Origin: Lachnospiraceae bacterium
GTDB taxonomy: Bacteria > Bacillota > Clostridia > Lachnospirales > Lachnospiraceae
DNA length: 60,656 nt
Direction of reading: 5' to 3'
NCBI GenBank assembly: GCA_014804445.1
Contig: JAAUZU010000003.1
Location: forward strand, 1-60,656
In this document: positions 44,399 to 52,149 of the stretch, piece by piece
How positions within the stretch are numbered: the stretch's first letter is position 1
Layout of the letters: each line of letters opens with the position of its first letter
The notes under the pieces: generated by a model
Told to the model about the DNA's origin: nothing
The model's database searches: none
Seen by the model: only the letters and a program-made list of their open reading frames with translations
Program-made: the position numbers and the translations under genes

Positions 44399-44594
44399 TT
44401 TGCGAAACTCAGAAATTATACTGTTGTCATTGTACGCATGGTATATTCCAACGCAGACTCGCTCTCGCTCCGAGCTTGCCGTAGCGGTACGTAAGCTGCC
44501 AAAATACGGCAGCTAAGTACCGACGGCAAGCAAGGGTCTGCTTATGGAATATACCATGTGTACAATTCGAAACTGCAAATATGAGTTTTGCAAT
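44399..44594 (+). repeat. long-hairpin repeat element, copy 2
   Basis: A 196-bp near-palindrome, same plan and orientation as copies at 13522 and 55660. CATGGTATATTCCA pairs with TGGAATATACCATG; GCTTGCCGT pairs with ACGGCAAGC; the loop is again AAAATAC. Ends GAAACTC/GAGTTTTGC. It would form the 5' leader of the ABC exporter mRNA. Confidence 0.9.
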
Positions 44595-44635
44595 TGTGTA
44601 ATAATAAAAACTAGGGAAGGAGTCAGGGCGGTGCG

Positions 44636-46513
44636 ATGAAAAAGAAAACTGAAGGCGGTTATTATTTTGATGATGGGTTCGGCGAAATATATAAATATTC
44701 CACATGGGACTGTCTGAAATATATGGCGCGGTTTAGCCGGCAGAGTGACAAGTGGCTGATTCCGTTGATGGCGGTGAGCGCTGGGGCGTTTTACGGCGTC
44801 GATTTGCTGTGGGCCGTTTTTAATAAATATGTGGTGGACTTTGTTTTTGCGTATGAGACGAGGAAGCAGCTGCTTGTAGTGATGTCGGCAATCATTGCGG
44901 CAATTCTTGTCCTGAAGCTTATTTACGGAAGCCTGCGTACAAGAGTGTGTGAAACCCGACTCCGCAAGTGCAGGTATGCTTTTGTGCGGAAGCTGTATGA
45001 AAAGCAGCTCGATACGGACTATGAAAATCTGGAAAAACCGACAACCAAGATTTTGCTTGAGGGCGCAAAGCAGTCGATTCACTATCTGCTGGAATTTTAC
45101 TATAGGATACAGGAAACCATTGGTCTTGCCATTTCTCTTGCGGGCTACAGCACCTTGATATGTATGCTTTCACCGTGGCTTATCCTGATTATTCTTGTAC
45201 CGACCATCGCCTATTATTATATTGTGAAATACAAAATTACATGGTTTAACCGGCATATAAGGAACTGGCTGGATACGGAGAGAAAGCTGGAGTACATCAA
45301 GCGCAAATCGTCAGATTTTACAAACGCAAAGGATATCAGGCTTTATGGCATGAATGACTGGATTGGGCAGATGGCGCGCAAATTTCTGGATGCGAGGCTG
45401 TTCTGGTACAAAAGGCAGGGAAAAGAGGAAGGCCTGAATGGTTTCCTGCAGTTATTTGCCGTGTCGGTCAGGGACCTTGCGGCGTATGGCTTTATTGTGT
45501 GGAATTTGGCGAAGGGAAATATGGGAGCGGGCGATTTTATCTTATATTTCAGCTCTGTCGGAAGTGTCTCTTATGCTTTTTATCATATGATGGACCATAT
45601 CGCCTCCGCTGGCTGGATTACGGCAAATGTGTCGTGGTACAGGGAATTTCTGGAAATGGAGGACAAATCCAACAGAAAGGAAGGGGTAGGGCTTCCCGAA
45701 GGCAATTTTGACATACGTTTTGAAAATGTATGCTACCGCTATGGCGGCGCCGAAGAGGATACGATTCACAATCTGAGCTTTACCATAAGATCGGGTGAAA
45801 AAATAGCGATTGTGGGAAATAACGGTGCGGGAAAAACCACAATAGTCAAGCTGCTCTGCGGCATGTACAGGCGCACGGGAGGGGAAATTTATATCGGAGA
45901 ACATACCATAGACAAATATAACAGGGATGAGCTTTTTAAACTCTACTCCACCGTTTTTCAGGATATTCATGTTATGCCCACCACCATAACGGAGAATATT
46001 GTGATGAGAGGATGCGCGGATATGAAAAGCCTGCGCTATGCGATAGAACATTCGGGGCTTGCAGAGAAAATAGAATCGCTTCCGGGCGGAATTGATACTT
46101 GTCTGGTTAAATCGGTTTATGATGATGCGACTGATTTTTCGGGCGGAGAGATGCAGAAGCTTGCGCTTGCAAGAGCCCTTTACAAGCAGCAGACCTATGG
46201 TGCAAATATTTTACTTTTAGATGAACCTACGGCGGCGCTTGATCCGGTGGCAGAGCAGAATATGTATCAAGAATATGCGCGGTTTGCGCAGGGAAAAATA
46301 TCAGTCTTTATTTCCCACAGGCTTGCGTCAACTCGGTTCTGCGACAGGATATTTTACTTAAAAAACGGCATCATTACAGAGTGCGGCACCCACAGCGAGC
46401 TGCTTGCGGCGGGAGGTGAATATGCGGAAGTTTTCGAGGTGCAGAGCCGTTATTACAGACAAAAGGAGGCTTATGCCGAAACCTTTGGGGAAAGTGAGGT
46501 GTGCTATGAGTGA
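44636..46513 (+). CDS. ABC exporter half-transporter A
   Basis: A 625-residue exporter subunit: six membrane segments in residues ~30-320, then an ATPase domain (Walker A GNNGAGKTT, signature FSGGEMQK, Walker B ILLLDEPTAALD, H-loop SHR). The signature has Glu where most have Gln. It overlaps the next exporter gene by 8 bases, so the two probably form a heterodimer. The upstream LytTR system suggests a peptide or lipopeptide cargo; none is visible. No peptidase C39 domain. Confidence 0.92.
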   Translation: MKKKTEGGYYFDDGFGEIYKYSTWDCLKYMARFSRQSDKWLIPLMAVSAGAFYGVDLLWAVFNKYVVDFVFAYETRKQLLVVMSAIIAAILVLKLIYGSLRTRVCETRLRKCRYAFVRKLYEKQLDTDYENLEKPTTKILLEGAKQSIHYLLEFYYRIQETIGLAISLAGYSTLICMLSPWLILIILVPTIAYYYIVKYKITWFNRHIRNWLDTERKLEYIKRKSSDFTNAKDIRLYGMNDWIGQMARKFLDARLFWYKRQGKEEGLNGFLQLFAVSVRDLAAYGFIVWNLAKGNMGAGDFILYFSSVGSVSYAFYHMMDHIASAGWITANVSWYREFLEMEDKSNRKEGVGLPEGNFDIRFENVCYRYGGAEEDTIHNLSFTIRSGEKIAIVGNNGAGKTTIVKLLCGMYRRTGGEIYIGEHTIDKYNRDELFKLYSTVFQDIHVMPTTITENIVMRGCADMKSLRYAIEHSGLAEKIESLPGGIDTCLVKSVYDDATDFSGGEMQKLALARALYKQQTYGANILLLDEPTAALDPVAEQNMYQEYARFAQGKISVFISHRLASTRFCDRIFYLKNGIITECGTHSELLAAGGEYAEVFEVQSRYYRQKEAYAETFGESEVCYE

Positions 46514-48389
46514 GAGCAGTCAGGTAGAAAAACTTACTTTTTCACAAAAGAGAAAACTTCTGGCACGTGCCCTGCGGGATATCAGGCGTCTGTCGCCGGG
46601 CTTTGTCACGGCTCAAGTGCTGATTTCCGTGACGGAGGCAGTTATGGACTTCGTGCCAATCATAATGTCGGGTATGGTGATAGATGGTTTTGCGTCGGGA
46701 AAGAGCGTTGACTATATCCTGACAGTTATTTTGATTGGCGTGGCGGTTTCGTTTGTTTTGAATATTCCCGGGTACAGTATAAAGCCGAAGTTTACGTATG
46801 CAAGCGTGTATAGGCTGACAAGCGGTATCGACGTTATGCTGAATGAAAAAATCCTGAGCATGGACTATGTTAAAATAGAAAATCCGGAGATACACCGCCG
46901 CTATGACAGGATAAAGACCTTTGCCCTCAACTATGACAGGTATGGTGGCTTTGGCGTCTATTGTGAGATTGTAAACAAAATAGGGGCGGCGGCAAAGGGA
47001 ATTACCTACGTTGTGGCAGCGCTTGTGGTTACGTGGGAGTTGTACAGTGCAGGTGTAAAGGCGGACGGCATGGCAATTGTCAATTATCTGCTGCTTGCTG
47101 CGGTAGTGGCAATTCTTGTCATGCAGAATACCATGCGCAGCAAAAGCATTATAAAGGAAGAGAACATCGAACTGTCTGACGAAACCGTAAAGCCTGACAG
47201 GGTGCGCAATTACCTTTTGGACAATTATTTCGGCGAGTATCAGGCGGTCAAGGATATACACATATATGGCAATAAAAAATTTGTGCTGCGGCGGTCTGAT
47301 GAACTGTTTGACAAGTGGCATACCAGCAAACTGCGCAAGGATAAGGTGATTAGGCGGCAGCAGCTTTTGGACGAAACCTGTGATGTGGTGCGCTCTGTTC
47401 TGATATATGGCTTTGTTACGGGAAAGGCGGTGGCGGGTGCGATTTCAGCGGGCGCGCTGGTGCAGGATGTGCAGAGCTTTTATCGTATACAGCAGGGCTT
47501 TAACATGGCAATTGAGAGCCTCACAAAGATTGACAACTGTATGTTCCCGCTTAAACTGATTTATGATTTTTTAGATATCCCCGATGAAAAATATGCAGGC
47601 AGTCTGCCCACGGAAAAGCGGGACGACAACGAATATGAATTTGCATTTCACAATGTCAGTTTCCGGTATCCGGCGTCGGAGGAGTATGTGCTGAAAAATA
47701 TTAACCTGAAATGGAAGATTGGCGAAAAAATGGCTCTGGTGGGGCGAAATGGTTCCGGCAAGTCCACGCTGATTAAACTCTTATGCCGCCTATATGACCC
47801 GACGGAAGGCATGATTACGCTAAATGGAATCGATATACGAAAATATGATATAAAAGAGTATATGGATTTGTTTTCGGTGGTTTTTCAGGATTCTAAGCTG
47901 TTTTCCTTCCCGCTTGCGGAAAATGTTGCGGCAAGCATGACTTATGACAGTGAGAAGGTGGTGGACTGCGTAAAAAGGAGCGGACTGGCGGGCAGGCTGT
48001 TGGCAATGCCCGACGGCATCCATACCTGTCTGTACAAGGATTTTGACGAAAAAGGCGTGGAAATATCAGGCGGCGAGGCGCAGAAGCTTACGCTTGCGCG
48101 GGCGATTTACAAGGGCAGCCCCTTTGTAATACTCGACGAGCCGACAGCGGCGCTGGACCCTGTTGCAGAAAATGAGATATATGTGAAATTTAATGAAATG
48201 GTAGGAACGAGGACTGCCATCTATATCTCACACCGGCTTTCGTCCTGCTGCTTCTGCGACGATATTATGGTTCTGGACAAAGGACAGCTTATCGAACGAG
48301 GGACGCATGAGGAACTGGTAAAGAGGGACGGTATATATTCCAAAATGTGGCAGGCACAGTCGGCATATTATAGGGAAAATCCCGCCTGA
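46506..48389 (+). CDS. ABC exporter half-transporter B
   Basis: A 627-residue exporter subunit with six membrane segments (to ~residue 330) and an ATPase domain: Walker A GRNGSGKST, signature ISGGEAQK, Walker B FVILDEPTAALD, H-loop SHR. ATG 46506 lies within the end of the first exporter gene, giving an 8-base overlap. Both ATP sites look catalytically complete from the motifs. Partner of subunit A. Confidence 0.92.
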   Translation: MSESSQVEKLTFSQKRKLLARALRDIRRLSPGFVTAQVLISVTEAVMDFVPIIMSGMVIDGFASGKSVDYILTVILIGVAVSFVLNIPGYSIKPKFTYASVYRLTSGIDVMLNEKILSMDYVKIENPEIHRRYDRIKTFALNYDRYGGFGVYCEIVNKIGAAAKGITYVVAALVVTWELYSAGVKADGMAIVNYLLLAAVVAILVMQNTMRSKSIIKEENIELSDETVKPDRVRNYLLDNYFGEYQAVKDIHIYGNKKFVLRRSDELFDKWHTSKLRKDKVIRRQQLLDETCDVVRSVLIYGFVTGKAVAGAISAGALVQDVQSFYRIQQGFNMAIESLTKIDNCMFPLKLIYDFLDIPDEKYAGSLPTEKRDDNEYEFAFHNVSFRYPASEEYVLKNINLKWKIGEKMALVGRNGSGKSTLIKLLCRLYDPTEGMITLNGIDIRKYDIKEYMDLFSVVFQDSKLFSFPLAENVAASMTYDSEKVVDCVKRSGLAGRLLAMPDGIHTCLYKDFDEKGVEISGGEAQKLTLARAIYKGSPFVILDEPTAALDPVAENEIYVKFNEMVGTRTAIYISHRLSSCCFCDDIMVLDKGQLIERGTHEELVKRDGIYSKMWQAQSAYYRENPA

Positions 48390-48399
48390 AAAATTTGCG

Positions 48400-48431
48400 C
48401 AGAGGCAGATAAGCAGCGTTATCTGCCTCTG
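48400..48431 (-). terminator. hairpin ending the YcaQ-like gene, spanning its stop codon
   Basis: CAGAGGCAGATAA (48400-48412) and TTATCTGCCTCTG (48419-48431) form a perfect 13-bp stem with a 6-base loop. On the minus strand a T run follows. The stop codon of the minus gene (48421-48419) is part of the stem. It may also slow transcription of the exporter operon. Confidence 0.75.
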
Positions 48432-49576
48432 TGAAAGCGTGCAAAGCGTTTTAATGCAGCGTCTATTTTATTTTTCAATGCTTTGGTCGGTTTTACATCC
48501 GGCTCATACCAAATATTGGAAACTTGCAATTCTTTGTTTTTCTTGTCATATACCATCTCGATTCTGCCTACAAAGCGCTCATCGTAAAGGATTGGCAGCA
48601 CATAGTATCCGTACTTGCGCTCAGCCTGCGGCGTATAGATTTCCCATTTATATTCAAAATCAAAAAGGGCCTGTATCAGCTTTCTGTCCCACAGCATATT
48701 ATCCAAGGGCGCGATAAATTCGCAGCGCTTTTGCGTGGGCGTTTCTTTTGCTTTTTCTAAAAGTCCGGTATCCTCTGCAAGACAGTACAGGGGATGATTG
48801 ATGTCTTCTACTCTGATGGGAAGTATTTCTCCTTCGGATAATAATGCGGCAAAAATATCGTCCCGCTCCTTGGACTTTAATCCGGAGATGCCAAGCCACG
48901 CGTCGGAAGCGCGGTTCCACAACAGTCCCAGCGAACCGATTCTCTTTAGGACGCGCCATTTTCTGTGCTCAAAATCAGAGGGGTAAGGCTCCGGCTCCGC
49001 AAGAATATCCGCAGGGACACAGTTTTCGATGAAATCATAGTATTTCATGGTTCCATTCTTGTGGTGGATGGCAAGCTCTCCGCTGAAATACATGTGCTCA
49101 AGCGCCGCTCTGGAAAGCTTTGTGCGGCTCCAGTACCAGTCTACCTTTTGAGATAAATCCAAATCAGCAGAGCAGAGGGGGCCCTTTTCTGCAATGGCGG
49201 CAAGGATTTTGTCGTGCACCATCTTAATTTCTTCGTGGCTCCGCTCCCAGTTGCGGTGTGCTTCCCGCTCCCGCTCATAATATTTCCAGTTTTCTACCGG
49301 AATGATGGAAAGATTTTTATCAAAATAGTCCAGCAGCTTCCGGTCATTGTACAAAAGCTCATACAGCATATCCTTGGTAAAGCCTTTTACTCTGGACTGC
49401 AAAACGAGCTCCGCATTTTTCCCGCATACGTCAATCGGGTCGAACTGAATACAACCCGCCTGCCGGATAAAGTCGAGAACGCCGCTTTTCCCTATAAATC
49501 TGTATTCTCCCGACAAGCCCTGCTTCAGCAGCATAAACCTGCGGGCTTCGCTTTTGGTAAGGTATGTTTCAGGCAT
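48419..49576 (-). CDS. YcaQ/AlkX-like winged-helix DNA glycosylase family protein
   Basis: A 385-residue protein of the HTH_42 (YcaQ/AlkX) family, whose studied members unhook DNA crosslinks or remove alkylated bases. Visible are the N-terminal winged-helix block (SEARRFMLLKQGL), the IQFDPIDVCGKNAELVLQSRV region that carries the family's catalytic Gln residues, and the C-terminal APLDNMLWDRKL with VLPILYDERFVGR. GGAGG precedes the start. It stands alone and converges with the exporter operon. Confidence 0.88.
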   Translation of the reverse strand: MPETYLTKSEARRFMLLKQGLSGEYRFIGKSGVLDFIRQAGCIQFDPIDVCGKNAELVLQSRVKGFTKDMLYELLYNDRKLLDYFDKNLSIIPVENWKYYEREREAHRNWERSHEEIKMVHDKILAAIAEKGPLCSADLDLSQKVDWYWSRTKLSRAALEHMYFSGELAIHHKNGTMKYYDFIENCVPADILAEPEPYPSDFEHRKWRVLKRIGSLGLLWNRASDAWLGISGLKSKERDDIFAALLSEGEILPIRVEDINHPLYCLAEDTGLLEKAKETPTQKRCEFIAPLDNMLWDRKLIQALFDFEYKWEIYTPQAERKYGYYVLPILYDERFVGRIEMVYDKKNKELQVSNIWYEPDVKPTKALKNKIDAALKRFARFHRGR

Positions 49577-49724
49577 GGTAATCCTCCGGGGTGGTTTTGG
49601 TAATAGTATAGCATAGCAGGAAAGGGGCGGGCAATTGGCTTTTCTGCTATGTAGAAATTTGTAGAGGTTTGTATTTAAGTGTGGTATAATTATAAAAAAT
49701 AATCTTGTAGAGAGGAATGTTGTT

Positions 49725-50267
49725 ATGGCTCTAATTAAATGTCCTGGGTGCGGGAAAAAAATGTCTGATAAGGTAAGTAGTTGTCCTAAATGTGGTTATC
49801 CTACTGTAGGTTGGGGAAATGTGGCGACAGAATCAAGCAAATCACCAAAAAAGAAATTTGCATATGTAACTATTGTAATTGGAGTAATCATAGTTTTTGT
49901 AATAGGGATTGCGTGTATGTTTCTATTAATAAATAGAAATAAACCTGCAAAAGAAGCGATGAAAATAATTATTGAAGATAAGGGAAAAAAGGTAAGTTTT
50001 GATAGGATATATTATAATAGTAGTGAAAATGCGTGTGTGGTATATTTTAATAATGGAAAAGTTGATGATGTTGCTGTTGTGTTATTAAATAGTAGAGAAG
50101 TTGGTTATCAAAATTTGTATAATTTATCAGTTCTTGGAATGGCAATGGCAAAAACAGAAGAACAAAAGCAAAAAATTGCGCAACAAATGATAAGTGATCC
50201 ATATGATCCCGTTTATGTCTATGAGGTAGAAAATGGGAAAGAAACATGGAAATTGATATATCGATAA
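49725..50267 (+). CDS. zinc-ribbon membrane protein, AT-rich
   Basis: A 180-residue protein. Residues 6-25 are a double-CxxC zinc ribbon (KCPGCGKK, SCPKCGY), then one membrane segment (~residues 46-70) and a ~110-residue outside domain rich in Asn/Tyr/Lys that I do not recognise. Codon use is clearly AT-richer than the flanking genes, which with the nearby integrase remnant suggests import. TATAAT at 49685-49690 is a likely -10. Function unknown. Confidence 0.85.
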   Translation: MALIKCPGCGKKMSDKVSSCPKCGYPTVGWGNVATESSKSPKKKFAYVTIVIGVIIVFVIGIACMFLLINRNKPAKEAMKIIIEDKGKKVSFDRIYYNSSENACVVYFNNGKVDDVAVVLLNSREVGYQNLYNLSVLGMAMAKTEEQKQKIAQQMISDPYDPVYVYEVENGKETWKLIYR

Positions 50268-50273
50268 AAATAT

Positions 50274-50303
50274 AGGATTACGGCAAAGCCGTAGTCCTTT
50301 TTT
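50274..50303 (+). terminator. terminator of the zinc-ribbon membrane gene
   Basis: AGGATTACGGC pairs with GCCGTAGTCCT around AAA, followed by six T. Confidence 0.88.
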
Positions 50304-50461
50304 AATGCTCCTTTGTATAAAAAAGGAATTCAACAATACAGGTATATTTGGAAGATTAAAAGTGGAAGATAGGGGGGGAGAACGTGAAGCGTCTTTGACT
50401 TATAAGGGTAGTCCATTATGCTACCTCCAAAAGTAAAAATTCTGTGTTGTTGCTTGACCAT

Positions 50462-50602
50462 AACATAGACAACCGTCTTATTATGGAACAAATGGGGCAT
50501 ACAGATATTGCATGTAGCGAGAACCATTATCACAGGAATCGCAGGAGCATAGACGCAAAAATCCAGATTATAAGCAGTATTCCTGAGCTTCAGGCAAAAT
50601 AA
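50462..50602 (+). pseudogene. C-terminal remnant of a tyrosine-recombinase integrase
   Basis: Forty-six codons ending at TAA 50600-50602 read NRLIMEQMGHTDI and ENHYHRNRRSID, with SSIPELQ at the end. This matches the C-terminal part of phage/ICE tyrosine recombinases (motif MGH and catalytic Tyr region). The catalytic domain is missing and the upstream sequence of this 410-base gap (50268-50677) shows no further integrase. It points at the 3' end of tRNA-Thr 75 bases on, the usual attachment site type. Confidence 0.75.
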
Positions 50603-50677
50603 AAACCCATCAAAAAAGTTTGATAGGTTTCATTTTTGTGATATTCCACAAATCCAGCAAAATCAATGCTATTCAAA

Positions 50678-50750
50678 AGCTGCTGACGGGAATCGGACCC
50701 GTGACCTCCGCACTACCAATGCGACGCTCTACCGACTGAGCCACAGCAGC
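50678..50750 (-). tRNA. tRNA-Thr (anticodon GGT)
   Basis: A 73-base tRNA on the minus strand. Acceptor GCTGCTG/CAGCAGC; anticodon stem CGCA/TGCG encloses TTGGTAG with anticodon GGT; T arm ACGGG-TCCGATT-CCCGT. CCA is not encoded. Confidence 0.95.
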
Positions 50751-50868
50751 ACGGTCATGTAACAGAAGTTGTCTGTACAATCACCGAGAGTTATTGTAAC
50801 ATAGGGAAAAATGTCTTGTCAACGGTTTTTTATAAAAAATCCGATGAGCAAAAATTTTAAATCCAAAG

Positions 50869-50897
50869 TTGACAAATAAGCGCAGTTTGCATATGCT
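50869..50897 (+). promoter_or_regulatory. sigma-A promoter of cysE
   Basis: TTGACA at 50869-50874 and TATGCT at 50892-50897 with a 17-bp spacer. Confidence 0.75.
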
Positions 50898-50904
50898 AAA
50901 TAGA

Positions 50905-50944
50905 GACGGAGCACGAAGTGGCAATATGCGTCGTGGTCTTTTTT
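50905..50944 (+). terminator. possible attenuator in the cysE leader
   Basis: GAGCACGA (50909-50916) pairs with TCGTGGTC (50931-50938) apart from one mismatch, with an inner GCA/TGC; six T follow. It lies 37 bases before the cysE start, right after the expected transcription start. Confidence 0.45.
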
Positions 50945-50980
50945 GCGTGGCGTGTGAAGCGTCAGGGGAGAGCGGTAACA

Positions 50981-51697
50981 ATGGGCATAATACGTTTTAT
51001 TAAAGAAGAAAGTAAAGTGATACGGGAGCGTGACCCGGCGATACATTCCGGACTTGAGGTGTTTCTGTATCCAAGCTTTAAGGCGATGGTTTATTACCGA
51101 CTTGCTCACCGGCTGTATGAGAAGAAGCATTATTTCTGGGCGCGTCTGGTATCCCAGCGGGGGGCGCACAAGACGGGAATTGAGATACATCCCGGCGCTA
51201 AAATAGGAAAGGGTTTTTTTATTGACCATGGGCATGGTGTTATCATAGGAGAGACGACAGTGATAGGCGACAACGTGACGCTGTATCAGGGCGTTACATT
51301 GGGCGGAACAGGAAAGGAGCACGGTAAGCGGCATCCGACCTTGGGCAACAACGTTATGGTGAGTGCCGGTGCCAAGGTGCTGGGTTCTTTTACCATTGGG
51401 GAAAATTCCAAAATAGGCGCCGGGAGTGTTGTTCTAAATGAAGTACCGCCTAACTCCACTGTGGTCGGCGTGCCCGGCAGAGTGGTAAAGAGAGGAAATG
51501 CGTCGGTGCCGAGAGAGGATATGTGTCAGGTGGATTTGCCCAATCCGGTGCAGGAGGATATACAGAAGCTGCAGCAGGCGAATGCCGTTCTGACAAACCG
51601 GCTTTTGGATTTGGAGAATGAGATGCGCCTTCTGCGCAGGAAGCGGGAAACCGAAGAGCAGAAAGAACCAAACATAGAGGCTGAAAATACGAAATAA
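50981..51697 (+). CDS. cysE: serine O-acetyltransferase
   Basis: A 238-residue CysE: it acetylates serine from acetyl-CoA, the first step of cysteine synthesis. The short N-terminal form typical of Firmicutes is followed by a left-handed beta-helix (hexapeptide repeats, ~65-175) with catalytic DHGHGVVIGET-like block (here DHGHGVIIG) and GKRHPTLGNNV. Residues ~195-238 are a charged coiled-coil tail beyond the usual end. ATG 50981 fits GGGGAG; the open frame before it (to 50918) lacks family character. Next gene starts 40 bases later. Confidence 0.93.
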   Translation: MGIIRFIKEESKVIRERDPAIHSGLEVFLYPSFKAMVYYRLAHRLYEKKHYFWARLVSQRGAHKTGIEIHPGAKIGKGFFIDHGHGVIIGETTVIGDNVTLYQGVTLGGTGKEHGKRHPTLGNNVMVSAGAKVLGSFTIGENSKIGAGSVVLNEVPPNSTVVGVPGRVVKRGNASVPREDMCQVDLPNPVQEDIQKLQQANAVLTNRLLDLENEMRLLRRKRETEEQKEPNIEAENTK

Positions 51698-51737
51698 AAA
51701 CATGCAGATAGAAAACGGTTCATAAGGAGGAAAAGAT

Positions 51738-52016
51738 ATGGATTTCATTAACAAGGTGGAAGAAACAATCACAACCAAGGGACAGCGCGTGGTGGACAAG
51801 GCAAAGGAGATGGCGGAGGTTGCCAGCTTAAAGAGTCAGATTGGCACCTGTGAAGAGGTCATCAAAAAGAATTACGCGGAAATAGGAAGGCTGTACTATG
51901 AAAATTATGGGGACAACCCTGAGGAGCTTTTTGAAAAGCAGTGTCGCGCAGTTCAGAATGCACAAAACGGTGTGCAGGATTTGGAACAAAAAATCAGGCA
52001 GATAAAGGGAATATAG
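51738..52016 (+). CDS. small coiled-coil protein of unknown function
   Basis: A 92-residue, almost fully helical protein, with heptad-like charged residues at 30-90 and one Cys near residue 37. It resembles the helical part of zinc-ribbon proteins common in Lachnospiraceae but lacks the ribbon. Strong AAGGAGG before the ATG. Probably co-transcribed with cysE. No function can be given. Confidence 0.8.
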   Translation: MDFINKVEETITTKGQRVVDKAKEMAEVASLKSQIGTCEEVIKKNYAEIGRLYYENYGDNPEELFEKQCRAVQNAQNGVQDLEQKIRQIKGI

Positions 52017-52035
52017 GATTGCGTTTTATAAGAAG

Positions 52036-52080
52036 CAAAATACCGCCGGCTGCAAACTCGCAGCGGCGGTATTTTGTTTT
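52036..52080 (+). terminator. terminator after the cysE unit, probably bidirectional
   Basis: CAAAATACCGCC and GGCTGC pair with GCAGC and GGCGGTATTTTG, then TTTT. The A run on the left side lets it serve the minus-strand PBP gene too. Confidence 0.85.
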
Positions 52081-52149
52081 ATATGGCAGCCGGAAAAACT
52101 GTCCGGCGTCGTGTATTGATTGGTTTCCACCATCGGTATCCAAACTGCA

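Noticed and set aside
44339..44635. Peptide precursor gene for the ABC exporters
   Set aside because: The gap holds a terminator, a possible promoter and hairpin copy 2; no small frame with a ribosome site and a double-Gly leader was seen.
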